64,000 nt of DNA, taken from assembly GCF_000003195.3 (NCBI RefSeq), contig NC_012871.2, positions 18,482,658 to 18,546,657 of the forward strand, given 5' to 3'. This document shows, piece after piece, positions 1 to 10,515 of the stretch (positions are counted from its first letter, which is position 1; each line of letters starts with the position of its first letter). The notes under the pieces were generated by a model. That model was not told where the DNA came from, did not search any database, and was given only the letters and a program-made list of their open reading frames with translations. This stretch comes from Sorghum bicolor (taxonomy: Eukaryota > Streptophyta > Magnoliopsida > Poales > Poaceae). Made by a program: the position numbers and the translations under genes.

Positions 1-2955
1 ATGTCGACGATCACCATCGACGACAAGTCCAACAGACCACCCCGAAGCTCGTTCGCCTCCTGCGGGCCGACCTCCTTGGGGTACCCCTTCTCCATCCTGG
101 ACAAGTCGACCAGGGGGTAGTGGGCGCGCACCATGCTAAGGACATGCGCGCCAGCGAACTCCCCAGCGTCCTTCACAAATTGCTGGAGCCAGTCCCACGC
201 CCGTTGCGCCTTCTCCACCGGAGTCAACTTCGGCGCGCGGGGCTGGCTCTCCGGGAGCTCAGGACTGATCAGATCCAGGACCGGGGATACTCCCTTCCAG
301 ATCTTACAACAGTTGACCTTCCAGGAGTCCCGGTCCTTGACTAGCTCATCCAGGTGTTTCTTGGCGTTCACCTTGAGCACTGCAAGTCAAGCAGGACGTT
401 ATCTTCGACATATCAAAAAACAAAGGGGGTGACAAGGGGCAGATAACGAGGCGATGCGTATTACCAGATAACTCCCGGTCCTTACGACCCAACTCCTCTC
501 CTGTTCGACGCCCGGACTCCAGCGCACCAGCAAGCTCTTGGCTGAGATGCTCCTTCTCCTGTCGGAGGCGCGTCACCTCCTCCTCCAGGTCTAAATGAAT
601 CATAACCTGGTCAGCAAAACAAACTACACAGATACACGCAGGTGCTCGGAGCACGTGACTAACCTTCTCGCTGACGATACTGGTCGGCCAAGCGACGGGT
701 AAGCTCGAGACGATGCTCCTCTTGGGCATTCATCTCGGCCACTTTTTCCCCAACCTCCAATCGCAGCCGGTCCACCTCCGCGGCCAGGGCCTTGTTCTCG
801 GCCACAACGCCTTCTATCTGGTCGAAGCACCGTCTCCGGTACTTCGCCGTTTTCATCGCGCCCTACAAAACGAACATATGACAACCAAGCAAGACAACGC
901 ACAGAATGTACAACAGCGCAAAGAACCGCTTACCTTGACTTCGTCGACGAGGCGTTTGGCTGCGCGCTCGACCCTGGCGGCCTCCTCGGTCTCGGCGAGC
1001 TCCTCATGCCCGATGAAGTGATCCCCGCGTTGGCGCCACACATACACGTGTTGGCGGCCATCGCGGGGACGACCTTCAATCTCCTCCACCTCGTCGTCGG
1101 AGGCCGCCTGGGTTTCCTCCTCAACCGTCGTATTGCCCCCGGTAGCAGTCGAAGGCATTACTGGCCCCCGGGATCCTGCAGTCGAAGCGGCCCCTGCTCG
1201 GGGCGGCGTGGGGACTTCGCTCTCCTCGGCGGGGGGAGGGGTCGGGGCTCTCCTCTCCCTTTCTGTGGCGTTCGCTGGGGGAGGTGCCCCTGTATCCTCC
1301 TTAGCCTTGGCTGGGCTGCCCGCCGTGGTCGGTGCCGCGACAGGGGGCTCCTCGGTGCTCACAGGCACGGCTGCAGCCGCAGGCTGCTCCGTGGTCTGCG
1401 GCGCCGCGTCTTCAGCAGCGCAGGCAGGCTCACCCGTCCCCTGGCCGGCGGCATGGCCGGGGTTGACATCCGACGCCGCGCTAAGAACAAAAGTAAAATA
1501 AAAAAAAGGGGCCAAAATACGTAAGTCGAACGCTTACAGGTCTGATCGACGGTGGGTCGCGGTGAACCTCCTCCTCGTCCGGCCAGCTGGCACCTGCGCT
1601 CCCATCTCTACAATGCGCGGTACAGGAGGGTCACTGGCCACCCGATCAGTAGTGGCCGGCGCACTATCTGTGCGGCTCCGAGGACGTCGAACTAGCGACG
1701 GTGCGGCCTCCTCGTCGTCGTCGTCGTCGTCGTCGACGATCCGCACGAGCCGACGGTGCTTCGGCGCTTGGCTGCTCTCTGCCGGCAGTGTCGCCGCCGG
1801 TGACGGATCCGCAGGCATTGGCCTTTTCCCCACCACCCTTTCCTCGGTGGTCGGGACAGGGCGGGCTTGTTCCTCCTCACTGCTGGTGTAATGAGTACAC
1901 CGAGCAGCGTCCTCCTCTGGCGGGACTTCTCCCGCAGGATTCTCCATCCCCGGTGCCAGTGATATATACACTGTGCACCGGTCGACATCGCCGATCTGCA
2001 AAAGCAACAAAGATGAGTCAGCTGCAGACAATATACGAATGCTAAAACAAAATAATCTGCAACATACCTTTGGTGCTGGTCGTCCTAACTTGAAGGCTTG
2101 CACCCGATCACTGCCATGGATGAAGCCTCCGTCCGCGAAGTTGAACAGCTCGTTCAACAGCTGCTGTACCTCCGCCTTCTCCAAAATCTCCGGTCGCATC
2201 CTGGTCGGGTCCACGCTTCCGGCATACTCGTACGCCGAGTGCACCCTCTTCTGGCAGGGCATCACCCGACGACAAATGAAGTTGCCGACCACGCCAAGCC
2301 CGTCCAGGCACGACCAGTCGATCAGCTTCATGAGATCCGCCACTTGACCGTCGAACTTCGGGCGGTCGGTCCAGCTCACCCTCTTCTCAGGAATGTATCC
2401 CACGTCGCAGAACGTGGAGCTGCCCGGTTCCTCCCTGATGTAAAACCACTTCCTATACCATTCGGCCAAGGAAGTGTTCCATGGACAGTGCAGGTAGCGG
2501 TTCTTCATTCCATCGCGAAGGTTGAGGTATACTCCACCTGCAACCTTGGAGCCTCCAACCGCTCCCTTCTTCCTCAAGCAGAAAAGATAACAAAAAAGAT
2601 CGAAGTGCGGCTCTATACCAACATAGGCCTCGCACAGATGAATAAAAGTGGAGATAAGGAGAATTGAGTTCGGGTGCAGATTGCAAATCCCGATCTCATA
2701 ATACAAAAGAAGACCTTGAAGAAAAGGATGAACAGGAACCCCAAAACCCCTCTTAATGAAATCTTCGAACACGACGATCTCACCGGCACGAGGGTCGGGG
2801 AAGCTCTCCCCTTCCGGCGCTCTCCAGCCGCCGAGCTCCGAGCTATGCAGGAGTCCCATCTCGACGAGGTCACCGAGGGACTTGGTGGTGCTGCGGGACT
2901 TTTTCCACTCCCTGGCCATCAGTTCGGCCCTCTTCTTGGAGTCGCTCTTCGCCAT
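1..2955 (-). CDS. Antisense ORF of a Tat-type Gypsy retrotransposon (Transposase_28/gypsy-type domain), partial
   Basis: The reading frame runs opposite to the retrotransposon that carries it and leaves the window at base 1. It starts at ATG 2955. Exons inferred from GT/AG sites with continuous frame are 2955-2068, 1995-1538, 1480-934, 862-664, 606-465 and 379-1. The first exon resembles the grass 'transposase, gypsy type' family (N-terminal part with PVHPFL and the WYRKWFYI and EEPGSSTF region). The middle exons are acidic and Pro/Ala-rich with an eight-Asp run, and the 862-465 exons predict a coiled coil. Known background: some Tat/Ogre-lineage elements carry an extra antisense ORF between pol and the 3' LTR. 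The plus-strand polypurine tract and LTR downstream fit that layout. Function is unknown. Splice sites are read by eye. Confidence 0.6.
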
Positions 2956-3366
2956 TGGAGGTGAGGAAGTGGACTTGGGTTACGAAGATGAAGGTGATTG
3001 ACGGAGGCAAAAGAGGAAGGCCTGATAGCAATGGCAGGGTAAGCAGTGTAGGCGGAACCGTCCAGCTATTATAAACCGCAGCTCCACCCCTCCCACTTTC
3101 TGTATTCTCGGGAAGTGGGCGGGCCATGCGGCGGATGCGGCATTTCGGTTTTCAATGATTATAGACAATCAATGCGGAGGAGTTTTCGTACCAATTGATG
3201 GTTTCCTTTTTTCAAACCACGCAAAGGGCGGCTGCACAGTTGCCAGGCGCAACTTTTCATGCATCCATCTGACACATCATCAGAAGGTCTCGTCACGTCA
3301 ACTTTAACTGGAAAGATTTTTTCAAAAACAAGAAGACAAATGTGGCAGAGAGTCAACAATCCGGAG

Positions 3367-3642
3367 ACTGTACCGACCACCGAGCAGTTGATGCTCGGGG
3401 ACTGGTCGACCAGTCTATCAACTCGGATGCCAAGGACTGTACCGACCACCGAGCAGTTGATGCTCGGGGACTGGTCGACCAGTCTATCAACTCGGATGCC
3501 AAGAACTGCACCGACCACCGAGCACTTGATGCTCGGGGACTGGTCGCCCAGTCTATCAACTCGGACGCCAAGGACTGCACCGACCACCGAGCATTTGATG
3601 CTCGGGGACTGGTCGCCCAGTCTATCAGCTCCGAACTTTAAT
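3367..3642. repeat. Four-copy 69-bp tandem repeat
   Basis: Four units start at 3367, 3436, 3505 and 3574, a strict 69-bp period. Each contains the core GCTCGGGGACTGGTCG. Units 1-2 read GACCAG and units 3-4 read GCCCAG at the same place, so there are two sub-types. Degenerate single cores follow at about 3673 and 3700. The core resembles the sequence just before the 3' LTR (GCTCGGGGACTAGC), so the array probably grew from the polypurine-tract region of the Tat element. Confidence 0.85.
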
Positions 3643-4212
3643 ATATCGCACCAACCATTGAGCGCTTGATGCTTGGGGATTGGCCGTCAAACAATTGTAC
3701 ACCCGGGGACTGGTCGATTAGTCTATTCAATTGCTGATGAACTAGTAAATTCAATTTTAATTTTTTAGACCTTGCTACAAGGCTCATACTTCGCTTTCCA
3801 GCAAGCTCGGGGACTACATCGGTACGATGCATCTGGCGATGCATCTCAGTTTCAGAATTTCTGTGAGGACTTTTCTTTTGACCCTGGCACCACGTGCCTA
3901 CGTCACCTACTACCAGGCTCGGGGACTAAGTGGGCACACTTCACCTTGCGGTGAATATGCTTCCTTTTTTGAGGTTTATACTTTTCTTAAAAGTAAAGTG
4001 GGCACACTTCACCAGGAAAGAAATCTTTTCTAATTTAGAGCACCATGCATTCTTCGAACAATCAGTTTCTTCAATGTCAATATTGATCAACTGTCTTTTG
4101 AGTTGGTCAAAGTACCGTTGCAACTGTTTGGGCGACTCTTTTGTTTACTGAAGACGTCAAGCCTCACTGGTCGAAGAAGCCCAAGACGACGTGTTACATC
4201 ACAATACATGGT

Positions 4213-4686
4213 GCTCGGGGACTAGCTGTGGGGGTATAGACCCCTATACCCTTACGGCTAGACTTGGGCCAGGAGGCTTGGCCCATTACGAGACAAGCTC
4301 AAGGTTTGATCCGACAGCTTGGAGTTTTGCGCAAGGAGACAAGACGTGGAGATCAAGCAGGATTCTAGTCGGTTAGAATAGGAATTGATATCGAACTATT
4401 TATGGCAATTGTAACCGACTAGGATTAGTTTCCAGATCTGTAACCCTGCCCTCCGGACTATATAAGGAGAGGCAAGGGACCCCCCTAGGACATCATATTC
4501 TCTCAACACAAATCAATACAACCAGACGCAGGACGTAGGTATTACGCCAACCCGGCGGCCGAACCTGGATAAAAAGCTTGTCCGTGTCTTGCGTCACCAT
4601 CGAGTTCGTAGTTTGCGCACCGTCTACCGATAAACTACTACCGTGGGTATACCCCAAGGTAGACTGCCGACTAACTTTCGTCGACA
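4213..4686 (+). mobile_element. Polypurine tract and 3' LTR of the Tat-type retrotransposon
   Basis: A GCTCGGGGACTAGC tract at 4213-4226 directly precedes TGTGGGGGTATAGACC at 4227, a typical polypurine-tract/LTR junction. Inside is a TATA box (CTATATAAGG, about 4459) and downstream sequence typical of a transcribed R-U5 region. The right end is uncertain. A CA at 4686 gives a 460-bp LTR, after which the sequence belongs to a different element in opposite orientation. The matching 5' LTR and target-site duplication lie outside the window. Confidence 0.6.
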
Positions 4687-4894
4687 AGCCCTCAATCGGG
4701 CGGGCGCAATACGAGCTCCTCCCGGTCCTTTGACCGAGAGCAAGATCATGTCGTAGCCGAAACCGGTGGACATGAACTCGAGGCTTCCGAACCAAATCAC
4801 CGTGGAACGCGGAATCGGCGAAACATGGGTGGCCATCTTGAAGAAAGATGGGAAATCGGTTAAAACACGCTGGACCCCTACCTGGCGCTCCAAC
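4687..4894 (-). mobile_element. PBS and 5' leader fragment of a second, minus-oriented Gypsy element
   Basis: Read on the minus strand, the segment begins with GGAGCGCCAGGTAGGGG (about 4875-4890), a primer-binding-site motif of grass Tat-lineage elements, right next to the end of the 4895-5941 LTR. It continues into a short open frame from ATG 4836 (begins MATHVSPIPRST) that is cut off near 4690 by the plus-oriented element. I read it as the start of the internal region. The encoded peptide is not recognised. Confidence 0.5.
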
Positions 4895-5941
4895 TGTCGG
4901 TGTTTTCACCCGGGGGGTCACACCAACGAGTAAAACTTGTATGCATGCTTCCTTTTCCACATGGTGATGCAAGAAAAGACACAAAGATTTATCCTGGTTT
5001 GGGCAAGAGAAGGCCCTACGTCCAGGGGGGAGTGTATGTATTATCTTGCACCTAAGTGCTTGTACAGGGGTGAATACAGGCGTGGTATGAACTGAGATGG
5101 AGTGAGGTTGCTCTACTACGTATGTCTTGTGTTGTATCGCGTGTCCCGTATCCGCTCCCGGACCTCCCCTTTTATAGTTCCAAGGAGAGGTCTAGGGTAC
5201 ATGTATAGGCGACGGAGTAGGGGTCGATAGAGGTATGGCGTGCTGACCTACTCGAGGCCTCCGTACCGGCGTGGCCTCGAGCCGTCCCGTCTTGGTACCT
5301 TGATGATGATTACGCGTGCCCTTGAATCCCGCTCCCGTTCGCCGTCCTGGACTGATTTATCTGTTGCATGCTCGTACGTCGCGGCAGCAGCTACGTCGGA
5401 GTGGTTGAAGTGCTGTCGTTCGTCGCCTGACCCTTCTCTAGGAAGGAAACGTGCCTACTCGAGGGTCAGATGTCGTATGACGCCTTGGCGGCCAGTGCGC
5501 TGACTTTGGGCATCTCGAGGGGGGTCTTGACTAGACGTTCCGACCCACTCCCTGCGCCCTGCCACGCTCTGGCTTGTTTGGTGGGGAAGGCTGCAAAAAG
5601 AACGACAGGACGAGTGCTCGTTCCCTATCACGCTTCCCGTGACTGACGGGTTAGGTGAGAAAGCAGCAGACGCATTAAATGCCCTGGTTCCTGTGCCCGC
5701 GTCAGGCGGCGGACGGCGTCCTTGCGCTCGAGGCCTCCTGATTCGTACGAGCCTGTTTCCGTATTCGACGGTAGCCGGCGCTCGAGCCCTGGTCGATTCG
5801 CAGGACGCTCTTTCCGTGTTCGAGGCTACGGTCGTCGAGGACCGTGCGTACAACTAGGCGTCGAGTTGGTGACCTCGACTTTCATACAGATACTCTCGAT
5901 ATGCACATCAGTTAGGGTATCCCTTACCGATATCCTCGACA
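4895..5941 (-). mobile_element. 5' LTR of the minus-oriented Tat-lineage element
   Basis: On the minus strand the LTR runs from TGTCGAGGATATCGG (5941) to CACCGACA (4895), 1047 bp with TG...CA ends. A minus-strand TATA box, CTATAAAAGGGG, lies near 5166-5178. The PBS immediately follows at 4894. The rest of this element to the left has been replaced by the plus-oriented Tat element, so only LTR and leader survive. Confidence 0.65.
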
Positions 5942-8227
5942 GTAATTATCTAATTAATTAGTATTCCTGTCTACATTAATAATTTCACTTTAATATTTTC
6001 ATCTGCATAAATATAAAAAAATAAAATAAAATAAATCTTTATTGCTTCGTTTACTGCATCATAAAATATTAAAAGCTCCACAGAAATAAACTTATGGTAA
6101 CCCTGTAGGAATATTTACTGTGGTGACATAAAGAATAATAATATTAATATTAATAATAGCTTCTGTATTTACTTTCTTGCATTATGAAAAGCCTAAGCCC
6201 CATAAAAATAAATATTCTCTATGGAGGCATAAAAATACAACTATATATATCATGCACACATATTTAGTTTCTACATAATTAAACTAGAAAATCCTAAAAA
6301 AAGAGAATCCTGCTAGAATCTGTCAATTCAAATCAACTCAAAGAACAATCAATCACTTACTGGCTGACCGCTAACCTATTATTAAATTCGAGCCTCGAGT
6401 TTTGGTTTTCTTTTTGGAGTGTAATTATGCAAGACAACATTACGACGAGGAGAGAGTCTATTAGTGGCACCCACATGGAGCGATGCCGGTTAGCTCACTC
6501 TGAAGATCATCAACATCAATTATTTGCAAACATCTAGCTTGGGGGAGGAGCATCCCCTAGTTAGCAGGTAACTATACCTAGGTGGTTATCGAGTCTATTT
6601 TATATAGTCATAAAATACCAAAGTGAGCACATAAAGGTTCACAATAGTATCATAAATATAAAAATACCAAAAATATATGGGCACATGAAGGTCCATATCT
6701 GTAGAGTCTTCTGAGTCCAATAGAAATGAATAAAAACCAAACAAAATACTTATCTATATATTAAGGTGTGATCATAGAGTGTGTCTATAGTCAGTCTCGT
6801 TTAGAGCCAAATAAAAATTAGAGAATATTAAAATTTTATCTTGGAGATGATGAATAGTTGCTCTACAGTAATTCCTTTCAAGTGCCTAGTTTTCAACCGT
6901 GAATTCTCCGAAGTTTTAGACATGACCACTTTAACATAAGAATTTACTCTGAACCTAAAATTTGTGGAGGCATTTGTTTAAGCTGAGTCTAGGTAATTGA
7001 TTTTATACATGAAGGTCTAAGCTGCTATTTATCTTATTTCTAGCATTACTAAGTTCTGGAGACTTATTTTCAAAAACCAAAAACCTTACATGATGAGCTC
7101 TTGTATGATAAAGTTTAAATTCCTACCAAAGCCATATATGATACATTTAGAGTTAGGAAAACCTTTGCACATTCATGCTGCTTGTTTTACATTGAGTTTA
7201 GTCAACCTTTACAGTATACCTAATGAGAGTCTTGTTATGCTTTTAAAATCAAGATCACTTACGCACTCCACCTACATATGCATTGCTCCTACTTTGGGAG
7301 TAAGCGCAATTATTTGCCATTTTCATCCACATCCACCTTAAAAATGTCTTTTTTTCTCCTACACTAGGAGTTAACACCCAAAAATATACCCTATAGGACA
7401 GCCCCCATTTAATTGCTCTAAGTTCTTATCATTATCTCTCCAATTATTAATATTCAAAGGATGCATGTGGCTATGCAAAAGTATTTAAAAAGAAAAAAAA
7501 AGAGAAAGAGAAAGGGAGTAAAAGATGGACAAGTGTCCCAACAATTAAAACAATGGGTACATCGATGCCCGCCTCCCACAGTAATGAAAAAGTAAAGAGA
7601 GAGAAAGAGAGAATAAAGATAGCCCATGTTTTCCTGCGAAAAGTTCTAAGGAAGGAGTAATTTTCAAAGAGCAAAAGTAGAATTAGGATTAGCCAGTAAA
7701 TACTATATATACACCTATTCACCATATTCCATACACATACACATCTTGATTTGATTGTATGCCTCGATTCTCTATGGATCCATTGTTTGACTTTATAATA
7801 TATGAAATGCAAGTATGCTCATCCTTGTTATTCCCACTCCTATAAGCTCCACTATATATATCCTTAGTTGTAGGAAGGCATAACCTCATTAATGTCTCAG
7901 TGAGATTTATAAATACTACATAATAAGAGACTTGAGGGTGTCATACAATTAAGCTCTGAGTTTTATTTCGAAAACTTGCAAAACTCCAGAATATTGGTAC
8001 TGTGAAGAATTTGAGACATAGTGCCCGACTTGACTGTTCTATCTTTTGATTACTCAAGACTTATGCAAAATCTATAAAGCTCCATGGTTAAAGGTAAAAT
8101 GGGTAAGTTTGAAAGTTAGACCAGAGGACAATTGAAATGAAAGTATTGTAGCAACTCAAGATCCAAGTTTACTAATTAGGCTTGGGTTGTTTGCGAAGGG
8201 ACTGGCAAAAGGTAAGCTTGGGGGAAT
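5942..8227 (+). mobile_element. Non-coding 3' internal region of an Athila-like Gypsy element
   Basis: AT-rich sequence with no long open frame; the longest, about 80 codons near 7090, has no recognisable domain. It contains AGCTTGGGGGAGGAGC near 6537 and ends in AAGCTTGGGGGAATTG immediately before the LTR at 8228. Both resemble the purine tracts downstream of pol in Athila/RIRE8-like elements. No pol sequence is visible. Assignment rests on the purine tract and the adjoining LTR. Confidence 0.4.
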
Positions 8228-9465
8228 TGTTGACGGTCGATAACGTCAATATTTATTAGAACTTTAGACACAAGGGAACACATGAAAACACATTAGTCTA
8301 GGGTCTAATCTGACAATTTCCACGAGTTTTGTATATTCTATGTTTTCTAAGGTTTATTTCACAAAGAACTGAAAAGAGGGATTCAAGTGCAGAATAAACA
8401 TGAAACTTAACCGCGACACAACAACACCGCCAACGGGGTCAGGAAGGCTCTAGAAGACACCCGAAGGAATGAGACCCACAGAGGAGGCAAGGTGGCGCCA
8501 GCCAGCCTCGCCCTGGCGCCGGCCGGCGCTCCCCTAGGGTTTCTGCCTCCTCCCTTCCGGAAGCTTCCTCCACCGCCTCTCTTGATGCATCTCGACCCTT
8601 GGTTAAGTCGGTTTGAACCTACGGCACACGTTGATCCACCGGGCTATACATAAAGGGGCAGACCCCCCTTCCCTGAAGACATTCTACACCCCGGTGCTTC
8701 ATATTCTCTACATAATTAGGGTTAGGGTCCCTCTAGTTGATCTAGTTCTATTCATCTAGATCTAGTTCATCTAGATGTAGAAATTAGGAGAGACTAGTTC
8801 TTCTAGATCTAGTCTTGTTTAGAGATTAGAGAGATTAAGTAGAGGAGTAGAGATTCTGGAGGAGTTCCGGCATGTCGGTGCTTCTTCGTGGTTGTATTCT
8901 TCTCAATCCAGTTCCCTCGTTCGGAGCTGCGTTCTGAGGTACTTTTGTACTTACCATTCTGATTTAAGTAAGCAACTTATTTTTATTCGTTCTTTGGTTC
9001 ACAACTCATATTGAGTTAGTATTTTGTAGTGTAGGCGTGGTGTCTAGGCTAGGTTGACTTGTGGATGTCCCCTGATCAGCCGGACAGTGATAGTTCGCGT
9101 AGGTGACAGCTGCGTTAATTCCTTTGTAGTCCACTTCTCGTCGATAGGATTGATAGGCGCCCCCCAGAAGTGCCGTAGGAGATTACTCTGTTTCTTCTCC
9201 TATTAGGTTACTTGCCCGATAAGACGATATTATACAATGTTTACCAGAGTCGGAACCAGAGTGCATTAGCTATTTCCTTTTTCTTGATATGATTTAGCCT
9301 AATTGTATGGTTAAGTCCATATACTTTGTCATCATCACAACTGTTCTCTGTGGATACGATATTTAAAACCTCCGGGTAAAATGTGACACTAGTATGATAT
9401 CTGTGAGCTTGCGGATAATCCTACTTAAATCTATTTAAATGGAATGCAGTTAATTTATACCAACA
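8228..9465 (+). mobile_element. Athila-like LTR with PPT on one side and PBS on the other
   Basis: Starts TGTTGACGGTCGATAACG and ends CCAACA, 1238 bp. It shares the TGTTGACGGTC start and the shape of the R region (TCTGACA...TTCCACGAGTTTTG) with the LTRs at 16122 and 21054, so it belongs to the same superfamily but is divergent. A TATA-like TATACATAAAGG lies near 8644, and a GC-rich GGCGCC-containing block at 8490-8530. It is preceded by a polypurine tract and followed by TTTTGGCGTCGTTGCCGG, the tRNA-Asp-type primer-binding motif of this lineage. Confidence 0.65.
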
Positions 9466-9604
9466 AGCATTTTTGGCGTCGTTGCCGGGTAGGGTTTATC
9501 TCTATTTTTAGTAATGACGTTACAAGTGTCAACAAACATTTTTGGCGTCGTTGCCGGAGATAGGATTTATCTCTATTTTTAGTAATGACGTTAGAAGCGT
9601 CAAC
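9461..9604. repeat. Tandem duplication of the LTR-end/PBS segment
   Basis: Two adjacent units of about 70 bp start with CAACAA(G/A)CATTTTTGGCG at 9461 and 9529. Both contain the PBS motif followed by a TTTATCTCTATTTTTAGTAATGACG stretch (9491-9525 in the first unit). A third CAACA follows at 9600, where CACTA-type sequence begins. The duplication copies the last bases of the LTR with the primer-binding site. Confidence 0.8.
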
Positions 9605-9854
9605 AGCGGTATTTGCCGAGTGTCAAAATAAAACACCCAGCAAAGATTCCTCTTTGCCGAGTGTAAAAAAAACACTCGGTAAAGACTTTCTTTGCCGAGT
9701 GTTTTTTTGACAGTCGACAAAGAAGCATCTTTAGCGAGTGTTTTTTTCGAGTGTTTTTTCTTTGGCATTTGGCAAAGAACTTCTTTGCCGAGTGCTCGAG
9801 AAAAACACTAGGTAAACTATTTAACACTTGGCAAAGAGCAAAATTCCGGTAGTG
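9605..9854 (-). mobile_element. End fragment of a CACTA transposon
   Basis: Repeated TTTGCCGAGTGT motifs in both orientations form a subterminal array. The segment ends at 9854 with GGAATTTTGC-type TIR sequence that reads CACTACCGG on the minus strand. No matching TIR is seen at the left side, where the array runs straight into the duplicated retrotransposon segment. It is a truncated terminus, not a whole element. Confidence 0.6.
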
Positions 9855-10515
9855 TGTGGAAGCAATAAACATTTAATTTATAAGGACTGTGACACCTAAG
9901 AGAGGGATAGAAGGTGAAATAGGACAGAAACTAAAGCCTAAAACCCACTACACAAATTCCATCTATACATGCACTAAGTTTTTCTAAGTATTCTTATCTC
10001 TAATGCAAAAAGATTTTTTACAACCTTTCCAATCAATTCAACTAAGCTAGAAATTTAGACAAGGAAAGTAAAGTAGACACCAAGGAGTACAAAGCAAATG
10101 CGGAAATGTAAATGAATTCCAGAATGCAAACTCCAAAATGCCCTCGTTGAAGCCGCTCTCAAGAATGCCCTCACAAGTGTCATGCTCTTGGCTGCTAACT
10201 CCATGGATACTTCGTGGCTTTCCCCACGCGCAAATCAGTTATTTACCATATGCACTTGGCACCCAACCAGAAAATAATAAAAGACTATATACAGTACCTT
10301 ATATATGAATCTAGGGATGAAAGCGAAAAGAGTATTTTCCAATATCAGTCTGTCTCAAAAATAAACAATGGTTCGTATTCGTGTCCGTAAATACAGACGG
10401 GGAGACCTAGCTATTATATCAACCGAGGGCACTATAACATCCTACGTGCGGAACTGCTACATCAAAATTCAGAAGCTGGAGTGAAGCTTAGGAGACTGGA
10501 GGGGATGCTTACGCG
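9855..10515. other. Intergenic stretch downstream of the UGT gene
   Basis: No open frame or recognisable repeat. The part from about 10440 to 10515 is probably the 3' untranslated region of the minus-strand UGT gene. I cannot place a poly(A) signal with confidence. Confidence 0.4.

Noticed and set aside
5240..5961. Plus- and minus-strand frames of 70-130 residues in the LTR
   Set aside because: They lie entirely within the non-coding LTR of the minus-oriented element, and neither strand has a known domain.
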